Of a stretch of 9,195 bases of DNA, positions 1 through 5,450 are shown piece after piece. Origin of the DNA: CABRXV01 sp900754955 (lineage in GTDB: Bacteria > Actinomycetota > Coriobacteriia > Coriobacteriales > Eggerthellaceae); contig CABRXV010000078.1 in NCBI GenBank assembly GCA_902475005.1, positions 1 through 9,195 of the forward strand, read 5' to 3'. Below the pieces are notes generated by a model that worked only from the letters and a program-made list of their open reading frames with translations, ran no database searches and had not been told where the DNA came from. Both the position numbers and the translations under genes were made by a program. Positions within the stretch are counted from its first letter, which is position 1. Every line of letters starts with the position of its first letter.

Positions 1-53
1 CCCGCGACCCCCACCTTGGCAAGGTGGTGCTCTACCAGCTGAGCCATGTCCGC
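1..53 (-). tRNA. tRNA-Gly (anticodon GCC), 3' part cut by window edge
   Basis: Read on the minus strand, the gene starts GCGGACATGGCTCAGC and shows a normal D-arm. The anticodon stem CCACC/GGTGG (11-15 with 23-27) encloses the loop TTGCCAA, giving anticodon GCC (complement of 18-20), which decodes glycine GGC/GGU codons. The variable loop GGGTC is visible; the T-arm and 3' acceptor strand lie outside the window. A consensus promoter sits just upstream (67-95). It is transcribed divergently from tRNA-Val. Confidence 0.93.
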
Positions 54-66
54 ATCGCGAGGATGT

Positions 67-95
67 ATATTACCCTATCGATATAGACGATGCAA
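67..95 (-). promoter_or_regulatory. Promoter of tRNA-Gly
   Basis: On the minus strand, TTGCAT (90-95) and TAATAT (67-72) are separated by exactly 17 bp, close to the primary sigma factor consensus. Position 67 is 14 bp from the tRNA 5' end at 53, so the precursor leader would be very short. The A/T-rich block just upstream of the -35 (98-118) could act as an UP element. This is inferred from sequence only. Confidence 0.75.
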
Positions 96-97
96 GC

Positions 98-117
98 AAA
101 AAGTTAAAAAACTTTTT
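98..117. repeat. A/T-only inverted repeat between divergent tRNA promoters
   Basis: AAAAAGTT (98-105) and AACTTTTT (110-117) form a perfect 8-bp inverted repeat around AAAA. It lies directly upstream of both the tRNA-Gly -35 (90-95) and the tRNA-Val -35 (131-136), where RNA polymerase alpha subunits bind UP elements. The symmetry lets one block serve both promoters. The role is inferred; it could simply be a curved A-tract region. Confidence 0.5.
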
Positions 118-130
118 TGAAAATGGGGAC

Positions 131-158
131 TTGCCAGACGATGCCGTTCCGGTAGAAT
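131..158 (+). promoter_or_regulatory. Promoter of tRNA-Val
   Basis: TTGCCA (131-136) and TAGAAT (153-158) are separated by 16 bp, a good match to a primary-sigma promoter. The expected start is near 165, giving a leader of about 36 nt before the mature tRNA 5' end at 201. A/T-rich sequence lies directly upstream. Confidence 0.7.
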
Positions 159-200
159 ACTTTCTCGCTGACGCGGCAACGCGTCGCTCACCAAATACGT

Positions 201-275
<75 letters not shown>

Positions 276-284
276 TGTATTTCC

Positions 285-319
285 AGGTCAGAGTCGTAAG
301 GCTCTGACCTTTTTCTTTT
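285..319 (+). terminator. Intrinsic terminator of tRNA-Val
   Basis: AGGTCAGAG (285-293) pairs perfectly with CTCTGACCT (302-310) over 9 bp with an 8-nt loop. The U-rich tail TTTTTCTTTT follows at once. This is a textbook Rho-independent terminator immediately after the tRNA. Confidence 0.93.
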
Positions 320-438
320 CTGTCGCTTTTGAGTGCGCGCGGGGCGCGATGGCGTTTGCCGTTGGCGCACGCGCTGGCCTTCCGCTCCTGGGTCGTTCTT
401 CACGCGTCTTGTCTCTAAACGATTTCATGCACTCCACA

Positions 439-759
439 CGCGCCCGAGTAGCTTGTCGACACCTTGCTCGCACCCGAGCAGCTGTCGACATCCCGCATTC
501 GTCCGAGCGGCTGCTGGCAGCACGTCTTTGGGCCGTTTTCTAAGCGGTGTTCCGTTCGCACCCAAGAAGCCGTCCGTATCTCACCTTCACTCGAGCAGCC
601 GTCGGCATCCAGTTCACACCTGAGCAGCTGCCAGCACTCCGCCCGCACCCGATCGCCGCCTGACGCCTCACCCGCATCCGAACGACCGCCAACACCTCGC
701 TCACACTCGATTGCCAGCCGACATCTCATCTGCGCCCGATCGCCAGCCGACGTCCTGCC
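439..759. repeat. Degenerate 29-bp tandem repeat array, about 11 units
   Basis: Successive units begin at 439, 469, 498, 527, 557, 586, 615, 644, 673, 702 and 731. The spacing is 29 bp, except for units one and four, which are 30 bp. The best conserved part resembles CGCACCCGAGCAGC followed by a GTCGACATC-like half. The second half of the array drifts to CCGATCGCC and GCCGAC forms. The unit at 527-556 barely matches but keeps the phase. Because 29 is not a multiple of three, each unit shifts the reading frame, so the array is not a coding repeat. There are no unique spacers, so it is not a CRISPR. An old, decaying minisatellite is the simplest description. Confidence 0.75.
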
Positions 760-791
760 TGCACCTTTCCCCTCTCCCTTTCCACCAATCA

Positions 792-1039
792 GCATTTTTG
801 CCAAATTCCGGCATTTTTTTCGTTTGTTGGTACGTTGAGGGCCGATTCGAGCGTCTTTTGCGCTGCAAATTCACTCAGGCACGGGGCATGCTTCATATTA
901 TATTGATACTGGAATAATTCTGAACTCGTCAAACGCTTAACGTCATCTTCGAAGGGACCGAACCGCTTTCCATAAGATGCAGCGCGGTTCCGCGAAGCGT
1001 CCAACATTCGAACTTTTTGCCGGAATTTGGCAAAAATGC
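792..1039. mobile_element. Putative foldback or MITE-like element with 22-bp terminal inverted repeats
   Basis: The segment 792-813 is exactly the reverse complement of 1018-1039 (22 of 22 bases, starting GCATTTTTGCCAAATTCC). The similarity continues inward: TTCG, two mismatches, TGTTGG and ACG occur in both arms (to 834 on the left, from 998 on the right), and GCGCTGCA recurs at 860-867 and as its complement at 978-985. The interior (868-977) is more A/T-rich than its surroundings and has no open frame of transposase size. I see no clear target-site duplication. Non-autonomous transposable element or dispersed palindromic repeat is inference; mobility is not shown. Confidence 0.5.
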
Positions 1040-1144
1040 CGAATGTGCGACAACCGCACAAGCGCGAAGAGGGGCAGCACCGCGCGGAGCATCGCGATGC
1101 CATACGGATGTAACCATGCAACGCGAGGGCCGGCACGCACCAAC

Positions 1145-1498
1145 GCACAACGTAAACTGCAGCACAGCGCAAGACGTCGTTGGAAAACGCGAGAAGCCTC
1201 CGTTCAGCGCGGATGCATACCGCCGCACGAGGCGCTGCCGCGCGGCGCAGAACGTTGACGCGCAGCGAAGTGAAGCCAGCACTCGGGGCGTCGCGATGCC
1301 TCACGGATACCGCCGCTCGCACGCACAATGCAAGATGTCGCCACGCAATGCGGGTCGTCGCTACATCGAGCGAGGCACCTGGCGCACGGCGCAAACAGCC
1401 GCACAACGCGAGAGGTCGCCGCTGCACAACGCAAGAAGTCCGTTGCGCTGGCATCCTCGCCCCCCCCCTCGCTGCGCAGCACGGCGCAACGTCGTCTA
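1145..1498. repeat. Dispersed degenerate GCACAACGCAAGA-type motif
   Basis: Related copies lie at 1145, 1162 (GCACAGCGCAAGACGTCG), 1323 (GCACAATGCAAGATGTCG), 1344, 1401 (GCACAACGCGAGAGGTCG), 1424 (GCACAACGCAAGAAGTCC) and 1485. Spacing varies from about 17 to 26 bp within clusters, so this is not a strict tandem array. A second similarity, TCGCGATGCC followed by an ACGGAT block, recurs at 1092 and 1291. The stretch looks like a diverged repeat family or low-complexity sequence and is not coding in any frame I can defend. Confidence 0.4.
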
Positions 1499-1545
1499 GT
1501 GCGCGTTTCAGCGGCAGCTCTGGGCCATTCTCTCTCCAGCAGCCC

Positions 1546-2244
1546 TCAGCAGCCTTCGAGAACAGCGGGCAGATCGGTCAGCGTATCGATACACGTAAGT
1601 CCGCTCGAACGGTGAATGCGCTTGCGATCGATGATCACCGGCATGATGCCCACAGCCGCAGCCGCACCGTCGGCCTCGGGCAGGTCACCCACATGCGCGG
1701 TTTCCTCAGGACGTGCGCCCATGCGCTCGATTGCGAGCTCGAACACCACGGGATCGGGTTTGCGATAGCCCACCGCCGCTGAGGCCACCACTACATCGAA
1801 ATACGGCAGGAGCCCCACCTCGCGCAGAAGCGCTTCGAGCCCTGCATCCCAGTTCGATATCACGCCGAGACGATACCCGCTCAGCTTGAGCGTCCGCAGA
1901 CACGGCACCACGTCGTCGTAGAGCGCCCAGAAGGCCGCCGTTCGGTACTTCGCATGCGTCGCCTCGGCAAGGAGCGCCGCATGCTCCCCCAAACCCGTCC
2001 GACGCGCCAGAATGCCGTACATGTCCTTCCAGATCATGACCGACCACTCATGCGAGCACCAGAAGTCACCGTCGCGCAGGTACTCCTGCTCGTAGAAGCG
2101 ATCGACCTCGTCCATGAACGGCTCGACATCACGCACCGAGAGATTAAAGCCGTGCTCACGCGCAGCGAGCGCAAACGCTTCGGGAACCGACGGGCAGGCG
2201 TACATGAGCGTCGATCCCACGTCGAAGAACACTGTGCTGATCAC
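1546..2244 (-). CDS. HAD-superfamily hydrolase, REG-2-like (subfamily IA)
   Basis: This 232-residue protein has the ordered HAD motifs: motif I FFDVGSTL (Asp8), motif II VISNWD (Ser130), motif III GYRKPDP (Lys162) and motif IV HVGDLPEAD (Asp187, Asp192). The helical cap lies between about residues 15 and 105. Members usually are cytosolic phosphatases of small metabolites; the substrate cannot be read from sequence. Motif I has Gly10 where classical DxD phosphatases carry the second Asp, so catalysis may be altered or this may follow REG-2-like variants. I chose GTG at 2244 because GGGGAG lies 6 bases upstream and the HAD fold begins immediately. The ATG at 2277 has no ribosome-binding site and follows a U-rich tract, and longer frames run into tRNA-Leu. 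No terminator is evident downstream. Confidence 0.9.
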   Translation of the reverse strand: MISTVFFDVGSTLMYACPSVPEAFALAAREHGFNLSVRDVEPFMDEVDRFYEQEYLRDGDFWCSHEWSVMIWKDMYGILARRTGLGEHAALLAEATHAKYRTAAFWALYDDVVPCLRTLKLSGYRLGVISNWDAGLEALLREVGLLPYFDVVVASAAVGYRKPDPVVFELAIERMGARPEETAHVGDLPEADGAAAAVGIMPVIIDRKRIHRSSGLTCIDTLTDLPAVLEGC

Positions 2245-2283
2245 GTCCCACTCCCCTTTCCACTGCGGCACGCGCATACACAC

Positions 2284-2313
2284 AAAAGAAAAAAGCCGCT
2301 CCGAAGAGCGACT
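2284..2313 (-). terminator. Intrinsic terminator of tRNA-Leu
   Basis: On the minus strand, AGTCGCTC (2306-2313) pairs with GAGCGGCT (2294-2301) over 8 bp, with one G-U pair. The loop is the stable tetraloop TTCG, and six T follow (2289-2294), then C and TTTT. It separates tRNA-Leu, and any read-through from secG, from the HAD gene, whose start lies 40 bp further on. Confidence 0.93.
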
Positions 2314-2323
2314 TTGCTTTCGA

Positions 2324-2412
2324 TGGTGTCGGAGGCGGGATTTGAACCCGCACACCCGGTATGTGGGCACTAGCACCTCAAGCTAGCGTGTCTGCCGTTC
2401 CACCACTCCGAC
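2324..2412 (-). tRNA. tRNA-Leu (anticodon GAG), CCA encoded
   Basis: The acceptor strand GTCGGAG (2406-2412) pairs with CTCCGAC (2328-2334). The discriminator is A and CCA is encoded at 2324-2326. The anticodon stem CTAGC/GCTAG encloses TTGAGGT, giving anticodon GAG (complement of 2377-2379), which reads leucine CUC/CUU. The long variable arm and the 89-nt length are typical of a class II tRNA-Leu. It has its own promoter and terminator. Confidence 0.96.
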
Positions 2413-2435
2413 ATGCTGTTTTTGCAGCGACGAAT

Positions 2436-2463
2436 ATATTAGCAGAACCATTTCATCGCGCAA
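2436..2463 (-). promoter_or_regulatory. Promoter of tRNA-Leu
   Basis: TTGCGC (2458-2463) and TAATAT (2436-2441) are 16 bp apart on the minus strand. The -10 is preceded by TGC, an extended -10 feature. The predicted start near 2429 leaves a leader of about 17 nt. The -35 lies only 20 bp beyond the secG stop codon, with no terminator between, so secG transcripts may also reach the tRNA. Confidence 0.72.
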
Positions 2464-2482
2464 GGGGTAATTTTGAAAATCT

Positions 2483-2737
2483 TTACCCGTTGATCGTGCC
2501 GTGCGGATAGATGATCATGAGCACGAGAAGGGAGATCAGAAACACCACCGCGCAGATGATGGTCACGCGGTCGAGGTTCTTCTCGATGATGCTCGTACCC
2601 GTCTGGGTCGAGTACATGGAGCTTGCGATCATATCGGAAATGCCCGTACCCTTGCCGGAATGCATGAGGATGAAGATGATCATGCCCACACCCGAGAGAA
2701 CGAGCAGGATGAGAAAAATAATAACCAGCGGAGTCAA
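2483..2737 (-). CDS. secG: SecG subunit of the Sec protein translocase
   Basis: This 84-residue membrane protein has two hydrophobic segments, about residues 3-25 and 58-78, joined by a polar loop carrying the SecG hallmark HSGKGTGISD (residues 26-35). The loop continues with the Ser/Thr/Met-rich MIASSMYSTQTGTS segment. SecG joins SecY and SecE in the membrane channel and aids SecA-driven export. The length fits the family (about 75-110). The start codon is TTG at 2737: an in-frame TAG lies 10 codons upstream with no ATG or GTG between, and the purine-rich AGAGAGAAGAGA stretch provides a modest ribosome-binding site. In many actinobacteria secG follows tpiA; here gpmI sits between them. It has its own consensus promoter. 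Confidence 0.93.
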   Translation of the reverse strand: MTPLVIIFLILLVLSGVGMIIFILMHSGKGTGISDMIASSMYSTQTGTSIIEKNLDRVTIICAVVFLISLLVLMIIYPHGTING

Positions 2738-2785
2738 CGTATTTCTCTTCTCTCTTAGAGATATCTACCTATACACGAAACACGA

Positions 2786-2814
2786 AGTATAACGGAAAGC
2801 GTTTCAGCAGGCAA
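2786..2814 (-). promoter_or_regulatory. Promoter of secG
   Basis: TTGCCT (2809-2814) and TATACT (2786-2791) are separated by exactly 17 bp on the minus strand, a near-consensus primary sigma promoter. The expected start is near 2779, giving a 5' leader of about 41 nt before the TTG start. This argues that secG is expressed independently of the upstream glycolysis genes. Confidence 0.8.
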
Positions 2815-2846
2815 GAGGGTGCTTTTTCGCCTGCCCAACGCAGAAC

Positions 2847-2894
2847 GCGGCGGTGCCCGCTTGCGTCATCCGACCGACAAGCGAGCACCGCCGC
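2847..2894 (-). terminator. 17-bp hairpin after gpmI, probable terminator or 3'-end stabiliser
   Basis: GCGGCGGTGCTCGCTTG (minus strand of 2878-2894) pairs with CAAGCGGGCACCGCCGC (minus strand of 2847-2863) over 17 uninterrupted base pairs around a 14-nt loop. The only non-Watson-Crick pair is a G-U in the minus-strand transcript; it would be an A-C mismatch in a plus-strand transcript, which supports a role in gpmI mRNA. The hairpin begins 12 bp after the gpmI stop. The expected run of U is missing (GTTCTGCGTT follows), so termination may be weak, factor-aided, or replaced by mRNA protection. Confidence 0.65.
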
Positions 2895-2906
2895 AGCGTC
2901 GCGCAT

Positions 2907-4523
2907 CTAAGCAAGGAGCGAGCGACCCGTCATCTCGGAAGGCGTATCCAAGCCGAGCGCCGCAAGCATCGTCGGCGTGATGTCGGCGAGCTTGCCCGCC
3001 GCAGGCGCATCGCTCGCACCCGCACCCGCCGTATCCATCGAGCCGACCGCATCGGCAAGCGCAAGGCCGCGCCCCGATCCGTCGACCAGAACGAACGGCA
3101 CAAGCGCCGTAGTGTGCGCCGTGTGGGGCGTGCCGTCCTCCGCGATCATCTTGTCGGCGTTGCCGTGGTCGGCCGTGACGAACGCCACGCCGCCCTTGCG
3201 CTCCACCGCAGCGAGCACCTTCCCCACGCCGGCGTCGACCGCCTCAACGGCAGCCACGGCCGCGGGAATCACGCCCGTGTGACCCACCATGTCGCAGTTC
3301 GCGAAATTCACGATGTACACGTCGGCCTCGTCGGCGTCGATGGCGGCAGCAAGCGTGTCGGCAACCGCCGGCTCGCTCATCTCGGGCTGCAGGTCGTACG
3401 TGGCGACCTTCGGGCTCGCGATGAGCATGCGCTCCTCCCCCGCTTTCTCCTCCTCGCGCCCGCCGTTGAGGAAGAACGTCACGTGGGCGTACTTCTCCGT
3501 TTCAGCGATGTGGTACTGGGAAAGACCCGCCTCCGCCAGTACATCGGCCAGCACGTTGGCGGGAAACTCCTTCGGAAACGCCACGGGAGCATCGATCGTC
3601 GGGTCGTACTCGGTGAGACACACGAAGTGCACCTGCGGATGACGCGTGCGTGCAAAACCGCTGAAGTCGTCGTCGACGAGCGCGCGCGTGATCTCTCGGG
3701 CACGATCGGGGCGGAAGTTGAAGAAGATCACGGCGTCGCCGTCGCGCATCCCGCGGTCGGAAAGAGCCACGGGCACCACGAACTCATCGGTGACGTCGTC
3801 GGCATAGGAGCGCTCCATCGCCTCGACGCCGCTGCCCTCGAAGCGATTCGCCCCGTTGACGATCGTCTCGAAGGCACGCTCGACGCGATCCCAGCGCTTG
3901 TCGCGATCCATCGCGTAGTAGCGCCCGCTGATCGAGGCAATGCGCACGTCGCACGTCGCCTCGGGATGCTGCGCGCGAATGCGCTCGATCTCGTCGAGCA
4001 GCTGCTGCACGTAGCCCGCGCCGCTCGAAGGCGGCACGTCGCGGCCGTCCATGAAGCAGTGGACGAGCACCTCGCCCACGCCCGCGGCCACCGCGGCGTC
4101 GATGAGCGCGTAGAGGTGCGCGTTGCTCGAGTGCACCCCGCCGTCGGACAGCAACCCCACGAGGTGGAGCGCCGCTCCCGGCGCCTTCGCCTGCTCGAAC
4201 GCCGCGACGATGCGCGGGTTCGTGGCGATGGAGCCGTCCTCGCAGGCGTGGTTGATGCGCGAGAGCTCCTGGTGCACCACGCGCCCGGCGCCGATGTTGA
4301 GATGCCCCACCTCGGAGTTGCCCATCTGCCCCGCAGGAAGGCCCACAGCCTGGCCCGACGCCTCGAGCTTCACCCACGGACGCATGCGGAAGAGCTCGTC
4401 GAGCACGGGCGTCTGCGCGCACGCGATGGCATTGCCCTCACCAGGCGCATCGAGCCCGAAGCCGTCCATGATGACGAGGCAGAGCGGAAGCGTGAGCGCC
4501 TCGCGGTTCACCTGATCGGCCAT
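2907..4523 (-). CDS. gpmI: 2,3-bisphosphoglycerate-independent phosphoglycerate mutase
   Basis: This cytosolic, metal-dependent enzyme converts 3-phosphoglycerate to 2-phosphoglycerate in glycolysis. The 538 residues show the alkaline-phosphatase-like core: Asp20 in VIMDGFGL, nucleophile Ser70 in MGNSEVGHLNIGAGR, Arg271/Arg274 in FNFRPDR, Lys344, Asp411/His415 in NCDMVGHTG, Asp452/His453 in TADHGNAD and His470. The phosphatransferase domain carries His131, GRD (160-162) and Arg201. Length is somewhat above the usual 510; an Ala/Gly/Ser-rich insertion at about residues 484-510, before the KLADITPTMLAALGL end, accounts for it. ATG 4523 directly follows the tpiA stop codon with no spacer (ATGTAGATG), so translational coupling is likely; GAAGG lies about 11 bases upstream within tpiA. 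A 17-bp hairpin follows. Confidence 0.97.
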   Translation of the reverse strand: MADQVNREALTLPLCLVIMDGFGLDAPGEGNAIACAQTPVLDELFRMRPWVKLEASGQAVGLPAGQMGNSEVGHLNIGAGRVVHQELSRINHACEDGSIATNPRIVAAFEQAKAPGAALHLVGLLSDGGVHSSNAHLYALIDAAVAAGVGEVLVHCFMDGRDVPPSSGAGYVQQLLDEIERIRAQHPEATCDVRIASISGRYYAMDRDKRWDRVERAFETIVNGANRFEGSGVEAMERSYADDVTDEFVVPVALSDRGMRDGDAVIFFNFRPDRAREITRALVDDDFSGFARTRHPQVHFVCLTEYDPTIDAPVAFPKEFPANVLADVLAEAGLSQYHIAETEKYAHVTFFLNGGREEEKAGEERMLIASPKVATYDLQPEMSEPAVADTLAAAIDADEADVYIVNFANCDMVGHTGVIPAAVAAVEAVDAGVGKVLAAVERKGGVAFVTADHGNADKMIAEDGTPHTAHTTALVPFVLVDGSGRGLALADAVGSMDTAGAGASDAPAAGKLADITPTMLAALGLDTPSEMTGRSLLA

Positions 4524-5294
4524 CTACATCGCTGCCTTCACGATCTCGGTGAACGACTTCGCCTTGAGCGACGCGCCGCCGATGAGACCGCCGTCGATGT
4601 CGCGCTCGGCGAGCAGCAGATCGGCGTTGCCCTCGTTCATCGAGCCGCCGTAGAGCACGCGCATGCCCTCGGCCACCTCGATGCCGAAGAGCTCGGCGAG
4701 CGTGGCGCGCACCGCAGCGCACACCTCCTGCGCCTGCTCGGGCGTGGCCGTGCGGCCCGTGCCGATCGCCCAGACCGGCTCATAGGCCACCACCGCGTCG
4801 GCGGCCTCGGCCGCGTCGATGCCGGCGAACGCCGCCTTCACCTGAGCGGTCACGAACTCAAGATAGGTGCCCTCGTCGCGCACGGCGAGCGACTCGCCCA
4901 CGCACACGATCGGCTTGATCTTGCCAGCGATGAGCGCCTTGATCTTCTTGTTGACTTCCTCGTTGGTCTCGCCGAAGAGGCTGCGGCGCTCGGAGTGGCC
5001 GACGATGCACCACTGGCAGCCGACGTCCTGCAGCATCGCCACCGAGATCTCGCCCGTGAAGGCGCCCTTCGCCTCCCAGTGCACGTTCTGCGCGCCCACG
5101 CCGATCTTCGTCTTGTCGAATTCGAACACCGACCACACGGGCTTGAGGTCGGTGAACGGCGGACACACCGCCACGTCGACCTTCTCGGCCCAGTCGGGAT
5201 AGAAGCAGTTGGAGATCTCCTGGGCAAGCACCACAGCCTCGCCGTAGGTGTTGTTCATCTTCCAATTGCCGGCAATAAATGGTTTACGGGACAT
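4524..5294 (-). CDS. tpiA: Triose-phosphate isomerase
   Basis: This 256-residue TIM barrel interconverts dihydroxyacetone phosphate and glyceraldehyde-3-phosphate in the cytosol. The catalytic set is complete: Asn10 and Lys12 in IAGNWKMN, electrophile His100 in IVGHSERR, base Glu172 in AYEPVWAIGTG (flexible loop 6 follows), and phosphate-binding YGGSMN (215-220) and GGLIGGASL (235-243). ATG 5294 was chosen because the family begins at this point and AAAGGA lies 6 bases upstream. An upstream ATG at 5330 is in frame but would add 12 residues with no homology. The final codons run into gpmI without a gap. A 168-bp structured spacer separates it from pgk. Confidence 0.97.
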   Translation of the reverse strand: MSRKPFIAGNWKMNNTYGEAVVLAQEISNCFYPDWAEKVDVAVCPPFTDLKPVWSVFEFDKTKIGVGAQNVHWEAKGAFTGEISVAMLQDVGCQWCIVGHSERRSLFGETNEEVNKKIKALIAGKIKPIVCVGESLAVRDEGTYLEFVTAQVKAAFAGIDAAEAADAVVAYEPVWAIGTGRTATPEQAQEVCAAVRATLAELFGIEVAEGMRVLYGGSMNEGNADLLLAERDIDGGLIGGASLKAKSFTEIVKAAM

Positions 5295-5352
5295 TGAGCA
5301 TCCTTTCAAAACGGAAACGAGGTTCGCCACCAGATCGAACCCAGGTCAGCGA

Positions 5353-5437
5353 GCGGGAGCGCGGCGCACGCAGATGGCGCGAGAGCCCGACGAAGCGCGC
5401 TTGGCGCGCGCCGTCAGCCGCACCGCCGCGCTCCCGC
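5353..5437 (-). other. Structured pgk-tpiA spacer: 14-bp inverted repeat
   Basis: GCGGGAGCGCGGCG (5353-5366) and its exact complement CGCCGCGCTCCCGC (5424-5437) flank 57 bp, which itself contains the palindromic pair GCGCGC-TTG-GCGCGC (5395-5409). The spacer has no open frame of its own and no U-tract, so this is not a standard terminator. An RNA structure that stabilises or punctuates the pgk-tpiA message is plausible but unproven. GC-rich spacers form chance hairpins easily, although a 14-bp exact match is longer than usual. Confidence 0.45.
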
Positions 5438-5450
5438 ACAGCGTCGGCAG

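Larger units (their letters stand above)
320..1545. other. Gene-free, repeat-built spacer of 1.2 kb
   Basis: I see no supportable gene between the tRNA-Val terminator and the stop codon of the HAD gene. The open frames present translate to Arg/Ser/Cys/His-rich low-complexity strings with no recognisable motif and no good ribosome-binding site. Several frames are open at once on both strands, as expected for GC-rich non-coding DNA. The block contains the 29-bp tandem array (439-759), the foldback element (792-1039), the GCACAACGC-motif stretch (about 1145-1498) and a run of nine C (1460-1468). Positions 320-438 and 1499-1545 show nothing I can name. Confidence 0.7.

Noticed and set aside
439..759. 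CRISPR array
   Set aside because: Units are directly adjacent and degenerate, with no unique spacers between conserved repeats and no cas genes nearby.
789..1454. Minus-strand 221-codon frame in the repeat block
   Set aside because: It runs through the foldback element and the repeat motif, is rich in Cys and Arg, has no domain and no start signal; better explained as chance.
2245..2376. N-terminal extension of the HAD protein
   Set aside because: The extended frame overlaps tRNA-Leu and its terminator, and its translation before the GTG has no HAD similarity.
2853..5297. A 2.4-kb plus-strand open frame opposite gpmI and tpiA
   Set aside because: It is antisense to two genes with complete catalytic motifs; its translation is His/Arg-rich with no domain, as expected from the third-position GC bias of the opposite strand.
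5295..5330. 12-residue N-terminal extension of TpiA
   Set aside because: The ATG at 5294 has an ideal ribosome-binding site and matches the family's N-terminus; the upstream ATG has neither.
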